Shown piece by piece: positions 36,938 to 45,549 of a stretch of 64,000 nt of DNA (position 1 is its first letter; every line of letters starts with the position of its first letter). The notes beneath the pieces were generated by a model. It saw only the letters and a program-made list of their open reading frames with translations. It ran no database searches and was not told the origin of the DNA. This DNA comes from Lachnospiraceae bacterium (GTDB lineage Bacteria > Bacillota > Clostridia > Lachnospirales > Lachnospiraceae): contig JAFPWO010000022.1 in the NCBI GenBank assembly GCA_017394885.1, positions 62,001 through 126,000 of the forward strand, in the 5' to 3' direction. The translations under genes were made by a program, and so were the position numbers.

Positions 36938-37918
36938 ATGCCTGATTTTATTCTGACATTCCTGAAAACAGCACTGCATGTTCTGATTTTCCCCGGCCTG
37001 CTCTTTGTTGCGATCGGCGGCCTGCTGCTGGCGGGTATCGACCGGAAGGTCCTGGCCCGGATGCAGCGGCGCATCGGCCCGCCCATCGTGCAGCCCTTCT
37101 TCGATTTCTTCAAGCTGATGGGGAAGGAAACCATTATCCCGAATGCGGCCAGACCTGCCATCTATAAGGCGGCGCCGCTGATCGGGACCGCTTCCCTGGC
37201 CATTATGATGCTGTTCTTCCCGCTCTTCGGCCATCAGGCCGCCTGGGGAAGCACGGCGGATCTGATCGTGATCCTGTATCTGATGACGATCCCGGCCGTC
37301 GCAATCATCGTGGGCGGCTCCGCCTCCGGCTCTCCTTTTGCCGGCATCGGGATCTCCCGTGAGATGGTTACGATGATGGCGTACGAGCTCCCGCTCGTCC
37401 TGGTGTTCCTGGCTGCGGCCAAAAAGGTCGGCGGAACCTCGCTTGTCTTCTCGCTGGATTCCATCACCGCCTGGCAGCAGGCGAACGGCTGTCTGCTCTT
37501 CCACTGGGCCATGATCCCCGCGGCGCTCGCGCTGCTCCTGGTCATTCCGGCGGAAGTCGGCACGCAGCCTTTCGACGTAGCCGAAGCCGAGACCGAGATC
37601 TGCGAAGGCCCGCTCATCGAATACAGCGGCGCTCCGCTTGCCATGTACAAGCTGAACACTGCGATGAAGATGTTCGTCATGACGGCGCTCTTTACTGTGC
37701 TGTTCCTCGGCGGGATCAACCTCGGCGGCGGCGTGCTCGGCTGGGTCCTCGGCGGCCTTCTTCTCTTCGCGATCTGCGCAGTCCTGACGATTCTGTGCAT
37801 GACGCTGATCCATGCGGTGACGGCGCGTCTTAAGGTCGAGCACCTGTTCAAATTCTACTGGACCGTGGTAGCCGGGCTGGCCCTCGTCAGCCTTGTCCTG
37901 GTCTGGTTCGGACTGTAA
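36938..37918 (+). CDS. mbhM: Mbh hydrogenase subunit M (NuoH-like membrane anchor)
   Basis: 326 residues, eight membrane helices, complex I NuoH family. The loop RKVLARMQRRIGPP and IPAEVGTQPFDVAEAETEI, an acidic loop central to coupling in NuoH, are well kept. It links the catalytic arm to the membrane arm. The ATG at 36938 follows GAGGAGG, after the mbhH stop by 11 bp. Confidence 0.95.
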   Translation: MPDFILTFLKTALHVLIFPGLLFVAIGGLLLAGIDRKVLARMQRRIGPPIVQPFFDFFKLMGKETIIPNAARPAIYKAAPLIGTASLAIMMLFFPLFGHQAAWGSTADLIVILYLMTIPAVAIIVGGSASGSPFAGIGISREMVTMMAYELPLVLVFLAAAKKVGGTSLVFSLDSITAWQQANGCLLFHWAMIPAALALLLVIPAEVGTQPFDVAEAETEICEGPLIEYSGAPLAMYKLNTAMKMFVMTALFTVLFLGGINLGGGVLGWVLGGLLLFAICAVLTILCMTLIHAVTARLKVEHLFKFYWTVVAGLALVSLVLVWFGL

Positions 37919-37928
37919 GGAGGGTGAG

Positions 37929-38372
37929 ATGTTTCAGAAACTGATCGCGAAAAGCATGATGAAATCTCCCTGGCTGTATCATATCAATACCGGCTCCTGC
38001 AACGGCTGTGATATTGAACTGGTGGCGTGCCTGACCCCGCGCTACGACGTGGAGCGCTACGGCTTTAAGCTGGCCGGCACCCCCCGGCACGCGGATATCG
38101 TCGTCGTCTCCGGCCCGATCACCACCCAGTCCAGAGACCGTCTGGTACGGACGCTGGAGCAGGTTCCCGAACCCCGCTGCGTCGTGACCATCGGTTCCTG
38201 CCCGCAGAGCGGCAACGTCTTCAAGGGCAGCTATTCCATCGAAGGCCCGCTCGAAAAGTACTGTCACGTGGACGTGGCGATCGCCGGCTGCACGCCGAAG
38301 CCCGAAGCCATTATCGAAGGGCTGTATAAGGCGGCGCAGATCTTACAAAAGAAAAGGGAGGCGATGAAGTAA
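37929..38372 (+). CDS. mbhJ: Group 4 [NiFe]-hydrogenase small subunit (NuoB-like)
   Basis: 147 residues. Four cysteines bind the proximal [4Fe-4S] cluster next to the NiFe site: C24 and C27 in GSCNGCDIE, C91 in GSCPQ, C121 in GCTPKPEAI. Short single-cluster small subunits are typical of group 4 enzymes. Its stop overlaps the ATG of the polyferredoxin gene by 1 bp (TAATG). Confidence 0.95.
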   Translation: MFQKLIAKSMMKSPWLYHINTGSCNGCDIELVACLTPRYDVERYGFKLAGTPRHADIVVVSGPITTQSRDRLVRTLEQVPEPRCVVTIGSCPQSGNVFKGSYSIEGPLEKYCHVDVAIAGCTPKPEAIIEGLYKAAQILQKKREAMK

Positions 38373-39451
38373 TGTTTCCGTTTACGAAGGTTGCACTCTC
38401 CAATCTGTTTAAAAAGCCCAGCACGGTACCCTTCCCCAAGGTGAACGTGGATGCGAAGCCGAATTACCGCGGCCGTCTTTCCTACGATCCCGAGAAATGC
38501 GTCAACTGCGGCATGTGCATCAAGGTCTGCTCGCCCGGCGCGATCACCCGGACCGTGGAACCGGCCGAGGGCGGCGAGAATATCACCTATACCATCGATC
38601 TGACCAGCTGCACTTTCTGCGGGACCTGTTCCGATTTCTGCAGCACCAAAGCGATGACCCTGACCGAAGATTATCACATGGTCGCGGAAAACGCCGCGGA
38701 TCTCCGTGTGACCGGGACCCGCTTCAAGGAGACGGTCAAGGGCCGCGTAACCATGGATCCGGAGAAGTGCATCTACTGCACGCTCTGCGCGCGGAACTGC
38801 CCGGAAGGCGCGCTGACCGTCGACCGCAAGGAAAAGATCTGGAAACTGGATGAAGAAGAATGCGTCAAGTGCGGACGCTGCATTGAAAAATGTCCGAAGC
38901 AGGCGCTTTCCTTCCAGGAGCCGAAGGAAGAAGGCGTGGTATTCGGCCAGGGCTGCGTATACTGCACGAAATGCGCCAGGCAGTGCCCGGTCGGGGCCAT
39001 CACCGTGGACCGCCCGACAAAGACCTGGACAATCGACCGCGAAAAGTGCGTGCGCTGCGGCGTCTGCGTTTCCGGCTGCCCGATGAAGTGCCTTTCGATC
39101 GGTCCGATCGAGGAAGCAGCTTCCGTGAAGGAAGAAGCCCCGGCAGCGGAACCCGCTCCCGCGCCTGCGCCTGAACCTGCTCCTGCTCCCGAACCCGCTC
39201 CTGCGCCTGCCGCGGAAGAATCGAAGCCGGAAGTATCTTCTTCCGCTTCCAGTTCCGCTGAAGAGGATGTGAGCGGCATCGTCTGCAGCGACGCCTGCGT
39301 CTTCTGTACGAAATGTGCCCAGGTCTGCCCGATGGGGGCCATCACGGTCGACAGGGCGGCAAAGAGCTGGTCCATTGACCGGGATTCCTGCATTCTGTGC
39401 CAGTCGTGCCTGGGCAGCTGCCCGCGCAACGCGCTGAGCATGAAAGACTGA
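38372..39451 (+). CDS. mbhN: NuoI/MbhN-like polyferredoxin with eight [4Fe-4S] motifs
   Basis: 359 residues. Eight CxxCxxCxxxC motifs begin at C43, C80, C133, C164, C195, C226, C309 and C340. The first pair is the NuoI-like part that should dock on the small subunit. The next three pairs each repeat a unit with 31-residue spacing and recurring AITVDR/ALTVDR segments. A Pro/Ala/Glu linker (about 250-300, PAPEPAPA repeats) separates the last pair. MbhN/NuoI proteins usually carry only two clusters. Last gene of the operon. Confidence 0.93.
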   Translation: MFPFTKVALSNLFKKPSTVPFPKVNVDAKPNYRGRLSYDPEKCVNCGMCIKVCSPGAITRTVEPAEGGENITYTIDLTSCTFCGTCSDFCSTKAMTLTEDYHMVAENAADLRVTGTRFKETVKGRVTMDPEKCIYCTLCARNCPEGALTVDRKEKIWKLDEEECVKCGRCIEKCPKQALSFQEPKEEGVVFGQGCVYCTKCARQCPVGAITVDRPTKTWTIDREKCVRCGVCVSGCPMKCLSIGPIEEAASVKEEAPAAEPAPAPAPEPAPAPEPAPAPAAEESKPEVSSSASSSAEEDVSGIVCSDACVFCTKCAQVCPMGAITVDRAAKSWSIDRDSCILCQSCLGSCPRNALSMKD

Positions 39452-39467
39452 TCCGGTAACTCCGGTC

Positions 39468-39546
39468 AAAAAAAGATCGGGGTCATTTCCCAAACGTGCT
39501 CATTCAAAATGAGACAGATGGGATCTGACCCCGATTATTTCTTTGT
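39468..39546. terminator. Bidirectional terminator between the hydrogenase operon and dut
   Basis: Outer arms ATCGGGGTCA (39476-39485) and TGACCCCGAT (39526-39535), a middle pair TCCCA/TGGGA and an inner pair CTCATT/AATGAG. On the minus strand the stem is followed by seven T, on the plus strand by a T-rich stretch. The length and layered symmetry also resemble a small palindromic repeat element. Confidence 0.8.
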
Positions 39547-39557
39547 TTTAAACTATC

Positions 39558-39992
39558 TTACCGGATCCCCGTGCTTCCGAAGCCGCCGCGGTCTTCGCAG
39601 CCCAGCGTTTCCACTTCTTCAAATTCGAGCTGGGGCTGCTTTTTTATGATCCGGAACTGACAGATCCTGTCGCCGGCTTTCACCGTTACATCCCTCGTCG
39701 CCAGCATGGGGACGAACCATTCATCATGATCGCCGCAGTAGCTGCCGTCGACCACCCCGACGCCGTTGACCTGCAGCAGCCCGAAATTCTTAAAGGTACT
39801 GCTGCGCGGCGCCACATGGGCTTCATAGCCATCAGGGAGCTTTACCGCGATCCCCAACGGAATCAGCTTAAACTCTCCCTTCGCAAAGGAAACCTCCTCC
39901 GCGGACCGCAGATCGATCCAGTCGGATTTTCCTTCGATAGAACGCAGCGGTGTTTTCGGACCCCTTATATATCGGATCAGAAGCTTCTCCAC
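39558..39992 (-). CDS. dut: dUTP diphosphatase
   Basis: 144-residue trimeric-type dUTPase, hydrolysing dUTP to dUMP. The five family motifs are seen: [44 protein letters not shown] and the C-terminal DRGGFGSTG. The start is GTG with AAGGAGC upstream. It is third in mrp-dacF-dut, 15 bp after dacF. Confidence 0.95.
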   Translation of the reverse strand: MEKLLIRYIRGPKTPLRSIEGKSDWIDLRSAEEVSFAKGEFKLIPLGIAVKLPDGYEAHVAPRSSTFKNFGLLQVNGVGVVDGSYCGDHDEWFVPMLATRDVTVKAGDRICQFRIIKKQPQLEFEEVETLGCEDRGGFGSTGIR

Positions 39993-40007
39993 GTGCCGCT
40001 CCTTCCT

Positions 40008-41462
40008 TTACCCGCGGATATCTTTCTTGCGGCGCAGTCTCTTCTTTAACGAATGATTCTGGAGGAAAAGCAGTCCGATCAGGACCAGGGCGGCTACCAG
40101 AAGGATCAGGAGCGTCACATTCAGGATGGGACTGCCCTTCTGTTCTTTGCCTTCCTCTTCCGTATCCCCTTCCGTCTCCGGGAAACTGTTCACGCTGCGC
40201 GTGCGGGCCGTTTCGTTTTCGCTCTCGCTTTCCTCTCCCTGCCGGTTTTCCGAGGAAGGTTCCGCCGTAGACGGATGCGTCCAGTTCTCTTCGGTTACGG
40301 TCATCGTCACGGGGAAGCGGACCAGGTCCACGCCGCCCAGACTCATCGTCCCGACGAATTTTCCGTTTTCGATCGTCAGATCCGTATTCCAGTCATAGGA
40401 ACGGTAGGTATTCGGCACGAGCAGGGCGGCGCCGGTGATCACTTCCGCGTCTCCCGCCGTAAACAGGACCTTGCTGTCCACGCCTTTGACCGGGTCGGAA
40501 AGCTGCGCCTCCATGGTCCCGTCAGTACCGAAGGTCGGCACGTCGATCAGAGAGTAATTGTTAAACCCGTAATCCAGCAGCGCCTTGACGTCCTGATACG
40601 CCAGTTCCGTCGTGTCCGCGTGGAAGGTCACGCAGATCAGGTCCAGATTTCCGTCCGTCGCGTACACCGCACGGGTAAACATCGAATCACTGGTATAACC
40701 GGTCTTTCCGCACACCACGCGCCAGTCGTAATAGGGGCTGTCATCCTGCAGCACGCCGTAGTTGTGATGACAGCTGATCTCATGGCCTTCCGCGTCGGAA
40801 AAGACATAATCCTTCGTACCGGCTATGACGCGGTAGTCGTCGTTTTCTATCGCACCCCAGAGGATCTTGGTCATATCGTAGGCCGTGGTCAGGTGCGCGT
40901 CGTCGTTTAAGCCGTGCGGATTGGTAAAGGTCGTATTCAAGGTGCCGAGTTCCTGGGCCCTGGCGTTCATCCGGCCGGCAAAGCCCTCCAGCGAGCCGTC
41001 AATCTTCTGCGCCAGCGCGTAGCCGACGGTATTCACCGAATCCAGGCAGAGCGCATACAGGCCGTCCCTCACCGTGAACTTCTGCCCTTCGTAAAAACGT
41101 CCCTGCGAGTCGGCGCCGCCCCAGACCAGGTCGGTCACGGATTCATGGGTGATCAGCAGTTCATCGTCAAAGCTGCAGGTCTCCAGTGTCAGGAGAGCCG
41201 TCATGATCTTGGTGATACTGGCCGGGAACATCCGCTGATGCATGTTTTTCTTATAGAGAATGACCCCGGAATTCAGCTCCACCAGGATCGCCGTGTCGGA
41301 ATTGACCGTCGGCGGAGAAGGCGGAACATAGCCGGCCGGTTCCACGATCGCGTGATCTTCCCGCCCGAATTTTGTCTGGGCGGAAACAGGCGTATGCCAG
41401 CAGCTGACAAAGAGGACGAATGTCAGCAGAAATAGCATGGTTTTCTTTACTGTATGTCTCAT
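40008..41462 (-). CDS. dacF: D-alanyl-D-alanine carboxypeptidase (DacF-like)
   Basis: 484 residues. A signal peptide ends near residue 28 (PVSA). The penicillin-binding fold has S82-xx-K85 (SITK), SVN (S142, N144) and KTG (253-255). A beta-rich C-terminal domain precedes a Ser/Glu-rich linker and a membrane helix (LNVTLLILLVAALVLIGLLFL) with a basic tail, so the enzyme is tethered at the outer face of the membrane. It trims the terminal D-Ala of peptidoglycan stems. The ATG at 41462 starts 4 bp after mrp. Confidence 0.94.
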   Translation of the reverse strand: MRHTVKKTMLFLLTFVLFVSCWHTPVSAQTKFGREDHAIVEPAGYVPPSPPTVNSDTAILVELNSGVILYKKNMHQRMFPASITKIMTALLTLETCSFDDELLITHESVTDLVWGGADSQGRFYEGQKFTVRDGLYALCLDSVNTVGYALAQKIDGSLEGFAGRMNARAQELGTLNTTFTNPHGLNDDAHLTTAYDMTKILWGAIENDDYRVIAGTKDYVFSDAEGHEISCHHNYGVLQDDSPYYDWRVVCGKTGYTSDSMFTRAVYATDGNLDLICVTFHADTTELAYQDVKALLDYGFNNYSLIDVPTFGTDGTMEAQLSDPVKGVDSKVLFTAGDAEVITGAALLVPNTYRSYDWNTDLTIENGKFVGTMSLGGVDLVRFPVTMTVTEENWTHPSTAEPSSENRQGEESESENETARTRSVNSFPETEGDTEEEGKEQKGSPILNVTLLILLVAALVLIGLLFLQNHSLKKRLRRKKDIRG

Positions 41463-41466
41463 AGCA

Positions 41467-42303
41467 TCAATCCTTCGGCAGAGAGGAAGCGATCTCTTCC
41501 AGTTCACAATTCGGGTAGTACTCCATGCGTCCCGTATCGGCATAGGCCGTCATTTCGGGATCCAGCGGAAGCTTCTTAAGGAGCGGGATCCCGTGGGCCC
41601 CAGCCCACTCTTCCAGCCTGCTCTCCCCGAAAAGCGGGATGATCTTTCCGCAGTCGGGACAGCGCAGGAAGCTGAAATTCTCCACGACGCCGAGCACCGG
41701 GATATGCATCATCTCCGCCATATGATACGCTTTGGCGACGATCATTTCCACCAGATTCTGCGGGGAGCTTACCAGGATCACGCCGTCCACCGGCAGGGAC
41801 TGAAAGACGGTCAGGGCCACGTCGCCGGTTCCGGGCGGCATATCCACCAGCAGATAATCCAGTTCTCCCCAGACGACGTCGCTCCAGAACTGGCGGATCA
41901 CGGAACCGAGCACCGGCCCGCGCCAGATCACCGGGGTATCTTCCGTCTCCAGGACCAGATTGATCGACATGACTTTAATGCCGGCCGCGCTTATGCCGGG
42001 CAGCATGACGGATTCGTTCTCCACGCCTTCGATCTCGTGCACGCCGAGCATGCGCGGAATCGAAGGGCCGGTCACATCCGCGTCCAGTATGCCAACGCGG
42101 TATCCCTGGCGGTTCAGATATACCGCCAGCATCGCGGTCACGGAAGATTTTCCGACGCCGCCCTTCCCGCTGATCACACCGATCACATGATGGATCCTGC
42201 TTCTGTCATTCATGGGAAAGCTGAAATCGACAGCGCCGCCGCGGGACGGGCAGCCTTCGCAGCTTTCCTTACTGCAGTTTGTATTGGAACATTCCTTTGC
42301 CAT
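41467..42303 (-). CDS. mrp: Mrp/NBP35-type iron-sulfur carrier ATPase
   Basis: 278-residue P-loop ATPase (SGKGGVGKSS at 45-54; DADVTGPS; LVDMPPGTGD). It has an N-terminal cysteine cluster (C5, C10, C15, C18) like NBP35 proteins and a CPDC pair near the end of the domain. Such proteins carry [4Fe-4S] clusters to target enzymes; the eight-cluster protein encoded on the other strand nearby is an obvious type of client, by inference only. The ATG at 42303 follows GGAGG; the frame is open further upstream. Confidence 0.93.
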   Translation of the reverse strand: MAKECSNTNCSKESCEGCPSRGGAVDFSFPMNDRSRIHHVIGVISGKGGVGKSSVTAMLAVYLNRQGYRVGILDADVTGPSIPRMLGVHEIEGVENESVMLPGISAAGIKVMSINLVLETEDTPVIWRGPVLGSVIRQFWSDVVWGELDYLLVDMPPGTGDVALTVFQSLPVDGVILVSSPQNLVEMIVAKAYHMAEMMHIPVLGVVENFSFLRCPDCGKIIPLFGESRLEEWAGAHGIPLLKKLPLDPEMTAYADTGRMEYYPNCELEEIASSLPKD

Positions 42304-42340
42304 AACAGCCTCCGGGACAATACCGATTTTTAACTTATTT

Positions 42341-42369
42341 AGTATACCATAGGAGCGATCTTCTGTCAC
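42341..42369 (-). promoter_or_regulatory. Promoter of mrp-dacF-dut
   Basis: On the minus strand GTGACA (42364-42369), a 17-bp spacer and TATACT (42341-42346) with TGG before it (extended -10). Confidence 0.85.
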
Positions 42370-42413
42370 GGGTATTTAGCCTAATTTTGCAAAAACAATC
42401 CCGGGAAATTTCA

Positions 42414-42446
42414 CAAAAAAAGAGGCGGGCTTAAAAGCCCGCCCCT
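42414..42446 (-). terminator. Terminator after the lipoprotein gene
   Basis: On the minus strand GGCGGGCTTTTAAGCCCGCC forms a perfect hairpin followed shortly by a run of seven T, 18 bp past the stop codon. Confidence 0.9.
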
Positions 42447-42463
42447 CCGCAGATCCGAACCGA

Positions 42464-44881
42464 TCAGTAAGCCGGATACCAATCATCGGCAGAATAACCG
42501 AAAATAAGGGACATCGCGATGTAAGGAAGCGCGTCTTCCATATTGTCGTCATACTGGATCTTGGTCGCATCCGGATCAGTCGCGCTCTTGAAGGAGAGCT
42601 CGTTGTTCAGCGTGCCGGCACTGGACGGATAGACCAGATTCGGGATTTCGGCAACGGTCATGCTGGAGCCGTCTTCGAATTCCAGATAGACTTCATAGGT
42701 TTCCGCGGCCGGACGGATGAAGAAGGCGAACAGATACAGGCCGCCCTTGCCGGGTTCCCATACGCTGAGCGGTTCGCCGTTGTCATCGACAGCCAGTTCA
42801 AAGCCGTTCTCAGCGTCACGCATCTTGCCGATCACGTTGCCGTACTGTTCGCGGTCGCCGCCGGTCTCATACAGATACAGGCCGGTGATGCCCAGTTCTT
42901 CTTCGGTCTTGTTCTTCAGTTCCAGGCCGATCTTGACATAACCCGGGTAGAAACCGTCCGCGGTACGGCCGAGAGCTTTCACTTCGTCCAGCTTTTCAAC
43001 ATCTTCGGCTTCTTCCTGCAGGCTGGCTTCCCACTTTTCGGGGTCCAGGCCCTTCTTGAAGGAGAACTCGAAGTTGTCTTTCACATCTTGCACCTGCCAG
43101 TTGATCTGCTGACCGTCTTCGGTCACGATCAGCCAGTTATACTGTTCAGCCTCCGGACGTACCAGATAGACATACTGCTCATAGTTGTTGTCTTCGCTCG
43201 GATTGTCCTTGTCGAGCCACGGCTCCTGCAGCAGGTTGGGACCGATCACGCCGCCATCCGGATAGAAGTAAGCGCCGACCAGCGTCACACCGGTCTTGTT
43301 CTTTAACTGGAACGGATGCGCCACATAGTTTTCCACGGCATATATTTTGTGGACATGCACCTGCGGGCCGTTGTACCAGTACAGGAAGCCTTCCAGTTCG
43401 ACCATGTCGTCCACTTTCAGATTGGTGACCCCGGTGTAAGCATCGCTGCCCTCCGGGCATTCATCGGATTCAACGGTCAGGGTAAAAGGCAGCCCGTTCA
43501 GCTCTACGTTGAAGTACAGGTCGTTGTTCGCGCCAGCTTCTCCGGAGCCGTCCCAGTTATACAGGAAAGCGGCACCGTCATCATTGGCGGCAGTGACCTT
43601 CGCACCGCGGAGAATGACTCTCTGCGCCATAAACTGATCCGCGAAAGCAGAACCAAGCAGATCGCTCATGTCAATAGGAAGATCGATGTACGAGTCTTCA
43701 TCTTCAAGTACGGTAAAGGTAGCATCCTTGATCTCGACCAGACCAGACCATTCGGTCTTGTAGCCTTTGACTTCGATCACGGTGCCTTCTGTCAGCTTGG
43801 CGGCTTCCTCTTCGGTCACATTCATGCGGTACAGGTAGTACGCGCCGTCCTTATCCGCCAGATAGACAGAGGTATTGCCGTAATCCGGCGCATACGCCGA
43901 GAACTGGACCGCGCCGCGGATCGTCACTTCAGTTTCCATCTCCGCTTCTCTGAACTGCGCAAAGGTCATGTAGCCCCGATCTTCTGCTTCCAGCTTATGC
44001 ACGTGCATCTGCGGGCCGTTGTACCAGTACAGGAAGCCTTCCAGATTCAGCGTCTGTCCGACCGTAAGGCCGGTAACCGCCGTATAAACGTCGCTGCCTT
44101 CCGGGCATTCGTCGGATTCCACCGTCAGGGTATAGGTCTCGCCGCCGAGCTCTACATTGAAGTACAGGTCATTGTTGGAGCCTTCCGCACCGGAGCCGTC
44201 CCAGTTGTACAGGAACGCCGCGCCTTCTTCATTGGCCGGGGCTACGGTCGCGCCTTTCAGGACGACACGCTTGGACATATTGGCTTCATTGGCAAAATCT
44301 TCAGAAACATCCAGTGCTTCCGCTACGAAAGTCTCGCCTTCCACCACGGTAAATGTCGCATCTTTGATCTCTACTAGGCCGGACCATTCGGTCTTGTAGC
44401 CGGTGACCTCGATCATGGTGCCTTCCGTCAGCAGGGCCGCTTCTTCTTCGGTCACATTCATACGGTACAGATAGTACGCGCCGTCCTCATCCGCCAGGAA
44501 CACCGAAGTGTTGTTATAGGCAGGGGCATAGGCGGAGAACTGAACCGCCGCGCGAACGGTGACTTCCGTTTCCATTTCCGCTGCCATGAACTCTTCGTAG
44601 CTCATGACGGTCTTCCCGGGCTCTTCGGTCGGAGCTTCGGTCGGTTCTTCCGTCGGAGTTTCGGTCGGGGCTTCCGTCGGCGCCTCGGTCGGGGCTTCCG
44701 TGGGAGCTTCTGTCGGAGCTTCCGTCGGAGCTTCGGTAGTCGCTTCCGGTTCTTTGGTGGCTTCCGGCGCCTGTGTGGTGGTCTCCGGAGCCGGTGCAGT
44801 CGTCTCGTTATTTGAGCCGCCGCACGCGGTCAGGGAGAAGATCATCACAAGAGCCAACACCAGTGCAAGTGTTTTTTTCAT
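42464..44881 (-). CDS. Large lipoprotein with a duplicated OB-fold-like domain
   Basis: 805 residues. A lipoprotein signal (LTAC, Cys20) is followed by a TEAP-repeat linker (about 48-89), then two copies of a roughly 210-residue domain (93-303 and 304-516). The copies share EMETEVT(V/I)R, VQFSAYAP, GAYYLYRMNVTEEEA, GYKTEWSGLVEIKDATFTV, FLYNWDGSG and EGFLYWYNGPQ(M/V)HVHK. The beta-rich pattern recalls OB-fold-like domains of secreted Bacillota proteins. Two further beta-rich modules follow (about 520-805), both with an LKNKT segment. Probably a surface ligand-binding protein; function unknown. Confidence 0.8.
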   Translation of the reverse strand: MKKTLALVLALVMIFSLTACGGSNNETTAPAPETTTQAPEATKEPEATTEAPTEAPTEAPTEAPTEAPTEAPTETPTEEPTEAPTEEPGKTVMSYEEFMAAEMETEVTVRAAVQFSAYAPAYNNTSVFLADEDGAYYLYRMNVTEEEAALLTEGTMIEVTGYKTEWSGLVEIKDATFTVVEGETFVAEALDVSEDFANEANMSKRVVLKGATVAPANEEGAAFLYNWDGSGAEGSNNDLYFNVELGGETYTLTVESDECPEGSDVYTAVTGLTVGQTLNLEGFLYWYNGPQMHVHKLEAEDRGYMTFAQFREAEMETEVTIRGAVQFSAYAPDYGNTSVYLADKDGAYYLYRMNVTEEEAAKLTEGTVIEVKGYKTEWSGLVEIKDATFTVLEDEDSYIDLPIDMSDLLGSAFADQFMAQRVILRGAKVTAANDDGAAFLYNWDGSGEAGANNDLYFNVELNGLPFTLTVESDECPEGSDAYTGVTNLKVDDMVELEGFLYWYNGPQVHVHKIYAVENYVAHPFQLKNKTGVTLVGAYFYPDGGVIGPNLLQEPWLDKDNPSEDNNYEQYVYLVRPEAEQYNWLIVTEDGQQINWQVQDVKDNFEFSFKKGLDPEKWEASLQEEAEDVEKLDEVKALGRTADGFYPGYVKIGLELKNKTEEELGITGLYLYETGGDREQYGNVIGKMRDAENGFELAVDDNGEPLSVWEPGKGGLYLFAFFIRPAAETYEVYLEFEDGSSMTVAEIPNLVYPSSAGTLNNELSFKSATDPDATKIQYDDNMEDALPYIAMSLIFGYSADDWYPAY
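43334..44605 (-). repeat. Intragenic duplication in the lipoprotein gene
   Basis: Two direct copies of about 635 bp (43973-44605 and 43334-43972), recognisable in both DNA and protein, with several blocks nearly identical. This points to an in-frame duplication that has since diverged. Confidence 0.85.
44615..44740 (-). repeat. 12-bp tandem repeats encoding TEAP
   Basis: About ten imperfect 12-bp units (Thr-Glu-Ala/Glu/Thr-Pro) forming the stalk between the lipid anchor and the first domain. Copy number may vary between strains by slippage. Confidence 0.85.
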
Positions 44882-44969
44882 TGTTTTCCTCCTGATAAAA
44901 AATAACTTGTTTTATGCTCCGCAGAGCTTCCCGTTCTGGTTTCATGTTTATTGCTTCCGGAACTAAAAT

Positions 44970-44978
44970 AGTATAACA
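44970..44978 (-). promoter_or_regulatory. Extended -10 promoter of the lipoprotein gene
   Basis: On the minus strand TGTTATACT (TGn-TATACT) with no clear -35. The leader would be about 80 nt, and AGGAGG precedes the ATG. Confidence 0.6.
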
Positions 44979-45013
44979 TATCAGCGCCGAAAATTCCACA
45001 GAAAGATATTATT

Positions 45014-45544
45014 TCATGTTTTATAATAGGACGGCCTGTTTTTCTCTTTCTCTTCTTCCGCCAGCGTTTTCATCTTTTTGCGGTAGATCAGGAGCGAAGC
45101 GAGCCCGCCGATGACGATCGCCGCAAAGAAAGGGGCCATCAGGGTAAAGACCATCAGACCGAAAGCGCCGAGGCTCCCCGAAAAGATCACCATGATCAGA
45201 AGGACGATCAGGAAGATAGCCCCCAGCCAGGCATATGCCTGCACCACCATTTCCGGCCGCTTCTTTGAGACGAAGGAGAAGCCGACACAGGGGATGCTTC
45301 CGACAAGGCCCGGGATCAGGATCTCGGCGGCATTCCTCGTCCAGACCGGCGTATCCTTTAAGGCCGTCTCGATCGGCTGGATCAGGAGCGAAAAGGCCGC
45401 GACATAAAGGACGATAAAAAACAGTGCCAGGGCAAAGGAATACAGAAGGGTCGCGCTCTTCGGCTTGCCTTCCTTCGTCAGAAAGATCGCCCGGGCCCAG
45501 CCGTCGACTTTTCTGGAAAAATTGGATGGATTCTTCTGTGCCAT
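45014..45544 (-). CDS. Four-helix membrane protein at the end of the ABC operon
   Basis: 176 residues. A cytoplasmic N-terminus is followed by four membrane helices (about 35-57, 67-90, 99-122, 127-150) and a lysine/glutamate-rich tail. I do not recognise a family. It starts 5 bp after the solute-binding protein gene, so it is cotranscribed with the ABC importer and may be an accessory or unrelated passenger. The ATG at 45544 is preferred over earlier starts that lie inside the previous gene. Confidence 0.7.
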   Translation of the reverse strand: MAQKNPSNFSRKVDGWARAIFLTKEGKPKSATLLYSFALALFFIVLYVAAFSLLIQPIETALKDTPVWTRNAAEILIPGLVGSIPCVGFSFVSKKRPEMVVQAYAWLGAIFLIVLLIMVIFSGSLGAFGLMVFTLMAPFFAAIVIGGLASLLIYRKKMKTLAEEEKEKNRPSYYKT

Positions 45545-45549
45545 TCCGC

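Noticed and set aside
34654..37918. Respiratory complex I (nuo) genes
   Set aside because: The large subunit keeps both nickel-binding Cys pairs, hyp genes adjoin, MrpE/F/G-like subunits are present, and NuoE/F/G, L and J are missing, so this is a hydrogenase.
39468..39546. Riboswitch or insertion sequence at the hydrogenase/dut junction
   Set aside because: It lies between convergent gene ends, has T-runs typical of terminators, and there is no transposase.
44615..44740. Tandem repeats as a possible CRISPR array
   Set aside because: The 12-bp units have no spacers, are in frame and encode the TEAP linker.
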